Positions 34,799 to 46,743 of a DNA stretch of 64,000 nt are shown here, piece by piece; positions within the stretch are counted from its first letter, which is position 1, and every line of letters begins with the position of its first letter. This stretch comes from Polytrichum commune. Taxonomy: Eukaryota; Streptophyta; Polytrichopsida; Polytrichales; Polytrichaceae. A model generated the notes under the pieces. The model was not told the origin of the DNA and ran no database searches. It worked only from the letters and a program-made list of their open reading frames with translations. Made by a program: the position numbers and the translations under genes. The DNA lies in assembly GCA_950295325.1 (NCBI GenBank), contig OX485803.1:52281554-52345553 (forward strand), written 5' to 3'.

Positions 34799-35479
34799 CC
34801 AACTCTCAACCTAAGTTTGATGAATATTTTTGCATAAAATAATCAAGATCCAACTTTAATGAAAATTAACAACATTTTAATGGTTTCTCGAGGCTCTAAA
34901 GTTGGGACTTGGCCTCCATGTTGGAAATTGCTTAGGGCCACTTCGCGCACAAGCCAAGAGCCGTGACCATGAAATTGTGAGAACCCAAAGAAAGTGTCCA
35001 AAGGCCGTCCCAAGACACCTCCAAAATCATGTAGTGTGATCACGGATCCTCGAGTGTAGTGTGAACTCATATGTGACTGGGCCCTCAACCAAATGTTATT
35101 TCAAGGAATTTCTATTCATGCGGGTCCTCACACATGATAAAATATAATAAATCAACGGTAATGAGCATTTGGAGTGCCATGGTCTCCCGGTTTTGTGTTA
35201 GGCCTACGTCCAAGAGGTGGTTTCTAAAGATAGTCCAAGTGACCATGAAACATGATCCATTTTATGCCATGTAGGAATCCATGTAGACTTTGCATCCATC
35301 TTGCATTCACATACTCCGTTGATCCCTCAAACATAGTGTGAAGTGAACTTGGACCGGCTCCACCTTCTCCACCAATGGGAGTGCTTGAAGTGAACTGGTC
35401 AAGGGATCTCAGTCTCGTGTGTGAAGTGACCCTTAACATGAGTGGGACTTGGGACTTGGGACCCCATATGGACCGGGCC
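34799..35479 (+). mobile_element. MITE family 3, right-part copy split by a family 1 MITE
   Basis: Bases 34799-34931 and 35436-35479 together repeat the right part of the copy ending at 34792 (CAAGATCCAACTTT, TTGGGACTTGGCCTCCATGT, GGGACTTGGGACTTGGGACC). Between them sits the family 1 MITE at 34935-35432 with TTA on each side. Confidence 0.85.
34935..35432 (+). mobile_element. MITE family 1, copy inserted in MITE family 3
   Basis: 498 bp, starts GGGCCACTTCGCGCAC and ends GTGTGAAGTGACCC, flanked by TTA (34932-34934 and 35433-35435). The uninterrupted relative at about 34725-34770 (CCATGTTGGGAATGACTCAA then CATGAGTGGG) shows the empty site. Confidence 0.93.
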
Positions 35480-35482
35480 TTA

Positions 35483-35982
35483 GGGCCACTTCACACATGA
35501 GACTGAGAGCCCATGACCATTACACTTCAAGCACTCTCATTGGTGGAAAAGGCGGAACCGGTTCAAGTTCGCTTCACACTGCGCTTGAGGGACCAACGAA
35601 GTATGTGAATGCAAGATGGATGTAAAGTCTACATGGATTCTTGCGTGGCATCGAATGGATCATGTTTCATGGTCAGTTGGACTATTTTCAAAAACCACCT
35701 CTTGGAGGTAGGCCGTAGACAAAACCAGGAGACCAATACATTCCGAACGCTCACAACCGTTGGTTTATTCTAATTTATCATGTGTGAGAACCCTGCATGA
35801 AAAGAAATTCATTGAAATAGCATGTGATTGAGGGCCCGGTCACATATGACTTCACACTACACTTGAGGATCCGTGACCACACGACATGATTTTGGAGGTG
35901 TCTTGGGACGGCCTTTGGACACTTTCTTTTGGGCCCTCACAATTTCATGGTCACGGCTCTTGGCTCGTGTGTGAAGTGGCCC
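35483..35982 (-). mobile_element. MITE family 1, inverted copy
   Basis: 500 bp in reverse orientation to its neighbour, flanked by TTA (35480-35482 and 35983-35985). Its internal sequence reads CTTGGGACGGCCTTTGGACA on this strand. Fifty bases of family 3 terminus separate it from the other copy, so the pair could form a large hairpin. Confidence 0.93.
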
Positions 35983-36364
35983 TTAGGCACGTCGACCTTC
36001 AACAGATGGCCCTTATTTTAGACATGGTCTGCTTTACCATTGAAGACAATCGCCCCTGCTGACATGGAATGCCACATGGACACCTAGGTGTCCACACTTA
36101 TAGTGACACTGGACTTGATCTGGTGAGGCTCCCCAAAATGATCACCCTCCTCCATGCTGCCACCCGTACATAATGAGTGGTCCACCTCTGCCACTGGACC
36201 ATTACAAAGTGCACTCGAAAGCTGTGAACAATTCTAACTTAAGGCATGTGGATGTTATTTGGTTCATTCCTCATGTTCTCCAATTCTACCGAATAGAATT
36301 AATCACACAACCGAATTCGTGTGGAGCATTTGCAAAAACTGGATTGGAAATCGGGCTTCCCCTC

Positions 36365-36675
36365 AACTACACAAAATATGATATTTAGTGTTTGATACAC
36401 TAAATATCAATAGCCCTGTGAAAGTAAGTGACATTAAATGTAAATTCAAACACTAAATATCAACTATGGTAATATGTGGAAGTTACATGTTTGAATCTAG
36501 TGTTAGTAAGGATATGAAAAAAGGAGGATATAATAAGGGAGGTGGCAGTAGGGAAGGTAGCGTCACATTTATGTCTAACACTAATTGTCAAAGAATTGAA
36601 AATTAGTGTTGAGCATGGTAGGGTGGTAACAACACTAAATATAAACAATTTCTAAATATCATATTTTGTGTAGTT
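36365..36675. mobile_element. AACTACAC-ended MITE, 311 bp
   Basis: Perfect inverted ends of 24 bases, AACTACACAAAATATGAT followed by ATTTAG, at both termini. Homologous throughout to 17465-17794. No target duplication could be confirmed. Confidence 0.92.
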
Positions 36676-38930
36676 ATGGTTGTAGGAAATGCATGTTTGT
36701 TAGGTTTTTAGTTGGATACGTGGGTTGTCCCAATTAGTGCTGAGTGTAGAGTAGTTATCAATAATTTGAAGACACGATCCAACATCTTCTTAAACTTGTG
36801 TGTTTCTATGATGTTTGGTCTTTGATCCTCACCGAACCACATAGCAATCAAATGCAGGGGTCTGATTGAGAAAACGAGCCACTTTAACCTATCTACCTTG
36901 TTCTTAATTCTTTTTTGCAGTTTGCAATCCCTTATTTCCATCCAAATTGGGGTAGGGAGCAAAAAGATGGTACTTGTGTTGACCGTAGTAGGTGCTCACA
37001 CTTTTTAATTAGACATCTACTACATTGATTATCTCATTTAGTAAGGGTGGGCTAATAGTGTATGTGGGGAGTTGGTGAGGGTGATACAAAATTCCTTTAT
37101 GCTTTGAAATTAGTGCCATCAGAAGTTTCGAGAGTCCAAAGTGTCAAACTATAGGAAATTCTCAATACCAGCTCTCTTCAATTTCTTAGTGTTGCGGGAT
37201 GCCTCATGAGTGAGTGGTGACGATTAAAAAGGAGAAGAAGAAGCTTTTTTTCAAGTTCACCAAAACATATTGTGCACTCTACAAACACATCAGAGCACGC
37301 ATTGTTTTTATTTGAATGTATGGTAAGTGAGCATGTATTCTTAAATTTGGCATCACTCAGTGTAATTTCCAACCCTCCATTTTGAGATTTGGCAAAATAG
37401 TGCGTGGTTCAGGACTTAGTACCACACACACTAAATGGGGCAACCAATGTGGTTTGAGCCCTTTCCGTCTTTGCCCGTAGCACCCGTGTGTATGAATTAA
37501 TGTTTGCAGTATGTTGTCATCGATGATTGGCCATTCTGGAACTTTGGAATAGCGAATGTTAGCATCATGCAACCTCGCCGTTCAAAGTTTCAAAATGTAC
37601 AATACGTAGTTTGGTTCCAGGTCGCCTTGGTGCATTGCACCCGTGCATATGAAACAATGTTTTGGGCTAATGTTGCACCACACATTCAACATGCCATCAT
37701 TTATTGTTGATTGTTGAGGAACTATGGGGATGACGTCTGCGTTGATTTCCATGCACCCTCATCATTCCAGAGTCTCAAAATGCGCACACGTATTTAAATG
37801 ATGTACGGAAAGCTTTGTAATCAAGAACTTACACTAAAAACATACATGTCACAACAAGATTGGATTGTATATTGACCGTTTTAAAGGCAACAATGAACAT
37901 AGTTGGGAGGCACTATTTATTTAAAAAAAAACAATGGCATTGCCTCTTGCACCTTCTGCATGTCGACTTTGATTTTGCGTAACTTAAAATGACAATCTTT
38001 GTGATTTGCAAACGCTAATGATTTGAGGCTTTTCCTAGTCCAAGCCAACAATCAAAATTATCTTGGCGGATTTGGAAACACTCATAATCGTAGGGCTCAC
38101 ACACTCTAAGTCCCACATTCACGATGCACTTCCCTCCTTTGCATGCCATGATTGGCAAAATACAAGCAATTGGATTGAGAAAGGTTGTTGGAGGAGAGTG
38201 AAGGGTGGATGATAAATTGGCGGGTTTGAACATGATAAGAAAAGATGCAATGACAGTTGATAGTTAAAAAACAATTGAGAAGGCTATGTGAAGAAAGATC
38301 TTATTATACAACTTTGGCATCTCCACTATGATTTTTTGAACTTCAAATGATAAACTTTGTGGGTTCAATGGCTAGTCCGGTCCAACGGCCAAAGTTGTTT
38401 GTGGAGTTGGAAATGGCCACAACCATAAAAGCCACATACCCTAAAGTCCATGGCCACAATGCATTTCCTCCATGGCATTGTAAGATTCTCACAACTTACG
38501 AGCAAGTGGATTGAAAAGGGTTTGATGTGATTGGAAGCCGAACGGGGTTTGAGAGGTTTCGGTGGGTGATGAGAGGCTAGAGCGCATGATAGAAGAGGTG
38601 CGGTGGAGCAAAGTGGAAGTGAAGAGGGCCAGAGGCGGATTGGAAGTGAAGACTTAGGTTTCTTGGCATCTGGATGATAATGATGGTGCTGGACGGAAAA
38701 AAACGAACTCGTGCTGACAGAAAACTCTCAAGTTTCCGTATTGTTTAAGGGTGGATGGAGTGGAAAGGACATCCATTATAGGGAGGGGGGGGGGCTACGG
38801 AGCTGATTGTAGGCCCTAGCCATGTGTCAGCTGGGCGAAGGAGGAACTACACGCATGCCCTCATTGGATGAACGCTGGATGAATACAAGATGGATGATGA
38901 TGATGATGACAGGGGGATCTTGTATGAGAG
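36676..38930. other. Non-coding, repeats of low copy number
   Basis: No gene recognised. Bases 37018-37135 match sequence either side of the insertion at 61982-62945. Two diverged direct copies (about 37940-38220 and 38300-38560) share CACAATGCA.TTCC, CATGGCATTG-like and GGATTGA.AA blocks and represent an old local duplication. Confidence 0.5.
38890..38910 (+). repeat. (GAT)n microsatellite
   Basis: About six units of GAT. Confidence 0.9.
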
Positions 38931-38939
38931 GCACGCTAC

Positions 38940-39392
38940 GCCGCGCCAAGCCCTGAACCCTATACTATGCCCCTATACCCTACCCGCCATCGTGACCTAC
39001 CAAGCTGGAGGCCTGTACCGGGTATGTGTCCGCTCTCTGGATCATCATTCCTCTCTGTTCAAGCACAGAGAGCTCTCTGTCTGCGCGGCAGGATGGCGCC
39101 TCCTCGGCCTCCTTTGCGAGCTTCAAACACATCATTTAGACTTCTACATCATTGATCCGGGTCACAAAGCGCGTCCTCATCGGAATGTGCTGCTGCATCA
39201 TGCCGTTATTGCGGTGATCTGCGCTACTCGTTGAGCTTGATATGTTTTGTTTTCGAGTTTCGTGGTATGATACCCCTCTTGCTGGTCCCGTTGGCCGTCT
39301 GTGTTGGTCCGAGTTTTCTTGTTGTTTTGTTTTGGTGCCGCCGGTGGTTTTTTTTGATTTGTGGTTCTGTGCGAGATTTCTCTTTTTTCTCT

Positions 39393-39453
<61 letters not shown>

Positions 39454-41412
39454 GTGAGGATTCCGAGTGTTGTGGATTTCCTGTTTTGGATCTTGTTTTT
39501 TTTTCGGAGTTTATTTATTCTTCTGTTTCGAGGGGAGTTGATAATGGCAAGCTGATGATTGGAATTTTACGGTGTGACAGGTGACTGCCACGGTCTACAG
39601 CGGACAACCTTTTGATTTTTCGTTGATGGATTGATAGAGCTCATAAGGAATGGTAAGTTTCCAGAAAATGTGTCATAAACACGGGGGGAGATGAGATTGA
39701 TTGAAATGCGGCCTTCCGAGTTGTAGAATCATCGTCGTTATTGCACACGTTAGCCGTCACAAGAGGAATTGCCATCCGGATTCATCTTCCAGATCTTTTT
39801 TGGAGAAGCATCTATCTGTCTTGGACTTGCGGTTTGCCATGCCATCTTGAGACAGCAAAATGTTTACGCATGAAACGAAACGAGTCCACTCAAATCGTTG
39901 AGCTCATTTTTAAAGAAAATCAAATCCAGTCCGAGGGGCGATACAAGGCAGCTCTTGATTTTGCAAGATGAGATTGAGAAATGAGTTTGATCCTTGGTGA
40001 AGGAAGGAGGGAGCGAAACAGGAGGGATCTGAATTTGAGGACTGAAAGAAGTCACGAAGGAAGAATCCAACAATTCGATCCTTGTATAATCGTAGGAAGG
40101 GAAATGATATAGGACGAGAAGCAGGACCGTTCATTCCTTGAACGGTAGTGTATGTCTACACTCTTAAATGATGCGCACATCATGAGAGGGGCATCATAAT
40201 ATCGTTGTGATCCGTCGCTTATTGCATATTTTACTTTGCTGCAAAGTCCGTTGATAAAGAGATAGAGACAAGAGAATATCAAATTTCTCTTTCCTCATTA
40301 GACATTTCTTATGCTGGAGTGGTCATAGTTGCGTTAGAAAGAGTGCAGGGGGAAGAGGTTCCTTTTTTTCAAGTCGCCTGTAACAGTGTACCTCTACACT
40401 AAGGACAAGATTCGATTGCTCATTCAACTCTAAGTAGAACTTTGCGCAACAGCGTTTCTAAGAACTTTTCTCAATTCACAGAGTTGCTTAGAACGTTGCT
40501 TTGAAGCCTGTAACATTCTACAGCATGGTACTGTAGTGCATTATGCTCAGGTTCTCATTCTTCAGATGGCGAAGTATTTCAATACTGAGAAGTAATACTC
40601 GAAATTGCCTGCTTCTGATAAGCGGTTGAGAATTTGAGATTCACAAAGATGTCTTGAAGTCCAGTTTCCTCAATCAAGTGCTGATTGTCGGGTAATAGTG
40701 ATATGAGCCAGACTTTGCTGCTTGCAACAAAACATTTATCTAGCAGATTAAAGAAGAGTGCCGATTCAAGAATTTGCCAGGTTTAAGCGAGAGCTGCCTG
40801 GTTTGTTCTTTGTAAGGTACGTACCCAGGCACCAGACTGGTTTGGCTCTTCAGATTGTCCTATATATTATTCTACAAGTGGCGTCTTCTTGTCTATATGT
40901 TCTTGACTTTGAAAGGCAGCTTTCTATTGTCCTCCTTATTTTATCAACCAATCTTTTGGAAGTTCAACGATGACTGACGACGACTACCTGGTGGAGCTAC
41001 TATTCTATTGCTTGCGAAATGAACGCTACAGACCTGGTTCAAGAATGCAATGTCAGCAGTATCACATGTTCTATTTTAGACACGTCTTCCTGCATTCTAC
41101 AGCCGGTGGAGAGTCATAGGAGTATCTATCAGTGCTGTTGGTTTCATGTGTGTAGGGCTATGCCATGTTTTAAATAGAATTTGAAGAGATACATAATGTT
41201 CAAGGACAGAACTATGTTGAGTAGCTCAGATGGTGTTCTCGTTGTATCGTCTGCTTTTGACCAAAGGCTACGGGTATTTAGGTTCTAAAATTCACGTATA
41301 TGTGATGCTTACAAGAAGCGGAGCCTGAGCTAGTTTTAAAGAGCTTCTCGAATGTGTGACGTGTCAACGACTAATGTTCAGTCATCATTGTGTTTTGTGT
41401 TTCAGCAAGTGC
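38940..41412 (+). other. Probable promoter and 5' leader region of the POLAR-like gene
   Basis: The stretch 38940-39240 is GC-richer and pyrimidine-rich like a plant leader exon. A clear splice acceptor (TTTTGTGTTTCAG) ends at 41398, just before the proposed start codon at 41413, so the leader is probably spliced. No full-length conserved ORF is present; the ORFs over the GTT repeat are artefacts. Confidence 0.35.
39393..39453 (+). repeat. (TTG)n microsatellite, about 20 units
   Basis: Perfect 61-base run; it gives poly-Val, poly-Cys and poly-Leu ORFs in three frames that are not genes. Confidence 0.98.
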
Positions 41413-44400
41413 ATGGAATGGTTCCTGCCAACGCATGCAAACAATCTTTCATACGCTGCCTTGAGCATTGAGACCTGGTCACAGAGTACTTCAAAGAAAC
41501 GATCCTATCGAGGTCCCACCTTATTGTGCCACATTTTGTCACATCTAGGCAAGCTTCAGTTGCTGCCCTGGCCGAAGATCTGCGGTGTATTGGATGTCGT
41601 CGGAATTGAGATGTGGCTAGTTTTGGCAGCTGCGGGATCAGGGTACCTTGCCAGATGTTGGCAAAATGCGGAGAAAGCTAAACATGCATATGCGAAGCAT
41701 TCCAATTGTACAGAAGACGATGAATCAATAAAGAGTTCGGAAGCTCCTCTTGGTGGCAATAAGTCTCCTAATTCTCCAGCTGCAAGGGCATCTCAGGGAT
41801 TGTCTGTGGATACCGGCGCTTTAGTAGAAGAGCTTTGTAATGACGATTCTTTGGAGGGGTTGGAGACTAGCCATGGTGGTAAACACCATGCAGCAGGTTA
41901 TGGTGAAGTTGTTTGGAAGGACAGGGACAATACGTCACTAGAAGGTGTAAATGAGGCTAGTACTCTCTTTTCTCAATCAGGTGACACAAGCGGGGACGAG
42001 AATTCTGATGGAAATGCGCAGAAGGAATCCGCCTCCATAAATGCTTTAAAATCTGATGGATCTTATCTTTTGCACACTGCTCCCGTCGAATCGGATGCAC
42101 TGCGGTCGGCAATCGAGAACAAAGGACCTGAAGAAAGCTTAAAGGGTAGGGAGGCTTCTGTAAATGACCCACTAGGGAGATTTTCTAGCGGTGGAGAGTC
42201 TCCTCATAACGCACAGGTGGAAATCGGAGTTCATTTCCAAGGGCAGAGGCTCTACCTAAACTCAAGATCATTCGATTTACACAGGAGTCTTGGTGCCATG
42301 GATGAACTGCCTGAGAAAACAGGGACAGAACTTGGAAGCAACGTAAGTAGTACAGCGAGAGTGTCACTCGGTTACCTAAAGAAAAAATGCCTTCGAGAGC
42401 TCCGGGACGATGCAGGAGTGGATGCTCACGAGGGGATAGGGAGTGTTCATTCCAAAACGAAATCCAAATGTGGAGATGAAAGGATCACAAACATCTTGGG
42501 AAGACATTCTAGCAGTTTCAAGGCTTTGTTGGTTTCAGGCTCCGGTTGTCAGGATTTTAGTCAACCACCTAGAGGATGTACTCAAAAAGGAAGTTACACC
42601 AGGAGGCTTCGAACTCCAAATAGGTCGTTCAAATGTAGACCTCTTGGAAGGAAAGGAAGGGTCATGCGGGCCTCTCCCAAGCCCCTTTCCTCCTTAGAAT
42701 GCTGTCTTATGGCACAACTTGACGCCCTTGATGCGGATCTGGGACGTCATGTCAGCCGGCCGCTTGATTTTTCTTCTGTGGTGAACCCTGGGAAAGTATT
42801 GGGCAATACTGAAGATCACAACATGACAAGTTTTGAAGGGGCCTGCCAGGATTCAGATGCTCATTTAGATGAACATGGAAGAGGTGAGGAGTTCTCAGCT
42901 GGTCATTTATCAGGTCTCAGAGGTGTTGTATCTCCAGTGCAGGTTTTATTGTTCTTTATAGCAGTGGGTGTTGGAGCAATGCATGCAAACAAATGCCACA
43001 GGAGCGAGGTTGAGGGTTTGCAGCTGTCTTTGAAAGAGGCAGAATCTGAAGTGCAAGTTCTGCGAAGGGTATTGCAGCAGCATGGATTATCTGTACCTGA
43101 ATTGAATTTCTTCTCTAAGGTGAGATAACTGTTGTATGTGTTTCGACGAATAGCAATGTCATATATTTTATACAACCTGAACTTCCTGAATTGCTGTGAA
43201 CCGCCCTAGCTTGTTAAAAATAAAGTGAACATATCTGGAAAGTTTTCAAAAATCAAACGTTTCCAGAAAGCAATGGGAAATTTCTCGAGCGGATTCCTTT
43301 GATGAGCATGGAATACTGTGCTGGGCTCACTTTCCAAGCATCTTGGAATGATATTTACCACTGGTATGGGCTTGGAACTAGCAGGTTGGCAGAGTGGACA
43401 CAGATGGAGGGCCAATGGCTGGAGTTCTGGAAGGTGTAGATGAAAGTGATGATTTTGCATCTCTAAGGGTCTTGGTGACTGAAGGTACCTCATCTATGCA
43501 AGATGATCAGATGGCTGATCTTGAGGCAGAGCTGGAGGCTGAGCTGGATTACCTAACAGGACAATTTGCAGATGATAATGAGGTAGAAATTCGAGTCTGA
43601 AGTCTTGTCTGTGAATCTGGATCCTATTTGTCAAGCATCAGATTTGTCTTGCCTTAAGCAACCTCCTTGTGTTTGAGTGGACAGGATGGGTGTATTTCAA
43701 GAGAGATACCAAGATAAGAGACTTCCTTATCAAGATTGTGGTGTTGCAGCTGGAGTTGGATGGTGTGGCACATGTGGTGCATGGGGATCTCAATGTGAAG
43801 GGTCTTCCAGCAAATGAGGATTCCGATGGGGATGATAATTCAGCTCCGGAGGTGGCTTGCATCAATAACTATGCTGTCTCACCAAGAGAGCTCACTCGGC
43901 TGCTACGTAAACTTCAGGTGGTTGCTTGAACTCTTTGAGGTGAATCTGATGGGAACAATATCTATCTTCCTCTTTGGAAGATGTAAATTATAAAGCGCTG
44001 TGTGGAACCTGTTCCCGAACAGGGTGCACCTTCACCTGCTCAATAGACATGCCTTTAGTAGACTTGGTCACGGGATGCACAAGCAACACTACTGGAAGCA
44101 TTGTTTGAATGGGCCCATAGACGATGTACCGGCTTAGGTGTATTCAGCACTCACAAGCTCACAATTGACCTTGTAGGACTTCTCACCTGCATGTGATAAA
44201 TGACTGAATATATTGGAAGTGACAGACCAGAGTTGTGCTTGCTGGAGAAACAGTTGACAGAAAGTACGTACTCAATTGAATATCCATGGATTGCAGGCAA
44301 CCCGGCAGGAAGAACATATTTCTGAGTTAGAGGCAGATTTGGAAAGGCTTCAATCACAGTTAGAGAGCAGAGAGAAGGAGCTGCAGCTATGGAAGGGCCG

Positions 44401-46743
44401 TGTGCGAAGACTCACAGAATTCTCACTAGCATCATCTGTTCAGGGTACTAATTCGAGACATTTTTTATCTGTCTACAATGACCACCTTTGCTTGCCTGCC
44501 GTGTCTTTTAGGAAAGGATAAGCATACTGATGTATATATGTTCTTTGACCTGGCAGGTGATGAAAACGTTCTTTTGTCCACACCCAGTAGTGGAGTAATT
44601 ACACCTTTTGAGCGGCCCTCCCCAACCACTGATAGTGAAGCTGGCCTGAAAACTGATATGCGCGATGGTACACTCTTAGAAGGTCAGGGATCGGTTCACC
44701 CTCCAGTTCAGTTGGTGGCTTCTGCTGGGATCCTTAAGACAAGCCTTTCTTATTCTCATCATCCTGCTGAGAAGGACACTGTTGGTTCCGGAAAACAGAG
44801 CATGTCGGGAAAGGGGGAGCTAAGGTTGACAAGAGAAGTGAGCTTCAAAGAATCCAGTAGAGAAATTAATTTTCCTCAGGTAATGCACTTCAAGTTTTTT
44901 TATTTTCACTTTCATTCGAGGTAGATGACTCCAGTGCAAAGAGGATGAAAATGTTGGTAGTTTTTCTCATGAGTTTTAAAACCACTTTCTCCTTGTTCAC
45001 TTGTATGTGATTCCAAAAGCTCAATCTGAGCCTGATGACATCTGCTGCTCACTTCAAATGGAATCGTCCTGTGGTTATTTCTCAATTGTTATTCCAACAT
45101 GCGTCTGTGATTCCTGCAGACACAAAAGCCTGCCGTGGACAGGAGACTTAGTTTCGGCGATAGGCAGAACAGTTCATGGATTACTGATGAATTCTGTGAT
45201 GAATTTCTTCGATCTATGGAAGACAGTTCTGCTGAGGTAGGACCTCAATATGACCAATTTAAGCAATTAACAGATTCCAAGTCCTTATTTGAGGACTCTC
45301 AGATTGAGCAGCTCCTCCTTGATTCTGTTGAAGATTTGGGCTCCTTGGGCAGCAACACTTCAAGTGTGTATGACTACTCTACTGCAGTTACAATGGCAGA
45401 AAACTGGGATAATGTCCTCAAATCATCAACAGGAACCCAAAATTGGTCAGGTTCCCTGCATCAGAAAGACAGTGGAAACACCAGTAGAGGTTATCCTTTA
45501 TCAGAGGGCAGAGCAACTGGATCACCAAAGTCAGTTTCTGAGCATTCTGATGGAGAGTACTCTAGGGCTGATACGTTGGCTCCACTGAAGTATATAGAAT
45601 CAAACTCCAGACCTCAGCACCCTGGTGACGAAAACCTCACCCCTTTCTATTGGAATAGAGATGTAGGAGGACTTGGCCGTGCAGGAGCTAACACTCCTGT
45701 TGATAGCCGTTATGCCTCAAACCAGTCAACAAAAAATGCTTCCATTGATCAGAAGGAACCGGCAATTTCAAACTTGCAAGTGGACCTGGATTCCAGAGTG
45801 TTTGACAAAGTAGCTGGGTGGGATGGTTTGATGAGAATAGATCATTCTCCAGCTGTACGATCTGACTGGGAATGTCCTTCTCAATCTTCTGAGGCAGACC
45901 AACATGGTGGAACAGGGACACATCCTCTGATAGGTGGAACATCATGCGAAGAGAGTCTTGTTTCAGAAGCAGAGGAGTACCTGGGAAAGATTCTCGTTGG
46001 TCAGATGATTGAGAGAAGTAGGCGAAGCTCGCATCCTGGGGAAGAGGCGCACAAGAGCATTGCAACTCAAATGACAATTCAAGCAGAACTTCGAAAACAT
46101 CTAAGCCTTCCACACGAAGTGGCCTTGCGCAAAGTGAGGATCAAGGATGGTAAAGCCTCTGAGGAGGAAGAATATGAGCTACTCTGCAAGAGTTTGCCCA
46201 ATAATTTTGAAGCTGTGAGGGTCTCTGATGACAGGGACTGCAAGAGAGCACTTTTCTCAGAACAAATGCAGTCGGAAGGGACTACAGTCAAAGGTGACCA
46301 GGATTCGATTTTAGAGGGTAAAAGACATTCTGCTGTTAGTCTTGGAAATTTATGAAGTTATAATTTGTATATATCAATTTGTTTTGAGTGTCTCACATCC
46401 TTTGGATGAATCATAAAGTATTGCAAGGATTTTGTAGAGATGTAGATTTTAGAGAATGTTGCAATTTTGTTTTAGGACCCTTGGTTGACTTGTGCAAGCG
46501 ATCCAATATTCTGGTCACGATTGTTGCTAAACGGCATTGTGTTGTGTACTCATTCATCTGTTCTTTATTTGTGTGTTTGCTGTGGGCACAGAAGTTGGTG
46601 TTTCAAAGGTATATAGTTGGGAGGAATGTGGTAAATCCCCAACAAGAGTAGCAAGACAATCTCTTCGTGGAAATCCTCAGCAAGATTCTCGGTTTAGGCA
46701 CCAAAATCGGGTGAAGGAAGCCTGGAGCAAGCAACGACTATGA
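41413..46743 (+). CDS. POLAR-like protein, seven exons, about 1289 aa
   Basis: Exons: 41413-43119, 43385-43582, 43750-43917, 44297-44444, 44557-44879, 45120-46293 and 46592-46743; all introns are GT-AG and all phases agree. The protein matches the plant POLAR LOCALIZATION DURING ASYMMETRIC DIVISION-like family. Visible features are an N-terminal hydrophobic block WLVLAAAGSGYLARCWQ (about residues 67-83), SLECCLMAQLDALD, a second hydrophobic span PVQVLLFFIAVGVGAMHA (about 508-525) and a coiled coil EVEGLQLSLKEAESEVQVLR. The family signature follows: DLEAELEAELDYL (exon 2), NYAVSPRELTRLLRKLQ (exon 3) and the coiled coil EEHISELEADLERLQSQLES (exon 4). Angiosperm POLAR marks the cortex of asymmetrically dividing stomatal-lineage cells and scaffolds GSK3 kinases. 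The long Ser-rich C-terminal exon is less conserved. Start at 41413 is chosen because a splice acceptor (TTTCAG) lies 15 bases upstream. Reading through intron 6 instead gives a stop at 46355 and a shorter alternative tail. Confidence 0.85.

Noticed and set aside
39231-39584. ORFs with poly-Val, poly-Leu and poly-Cys
   Set aside because: Created by the TTG microsatellite in three frames.
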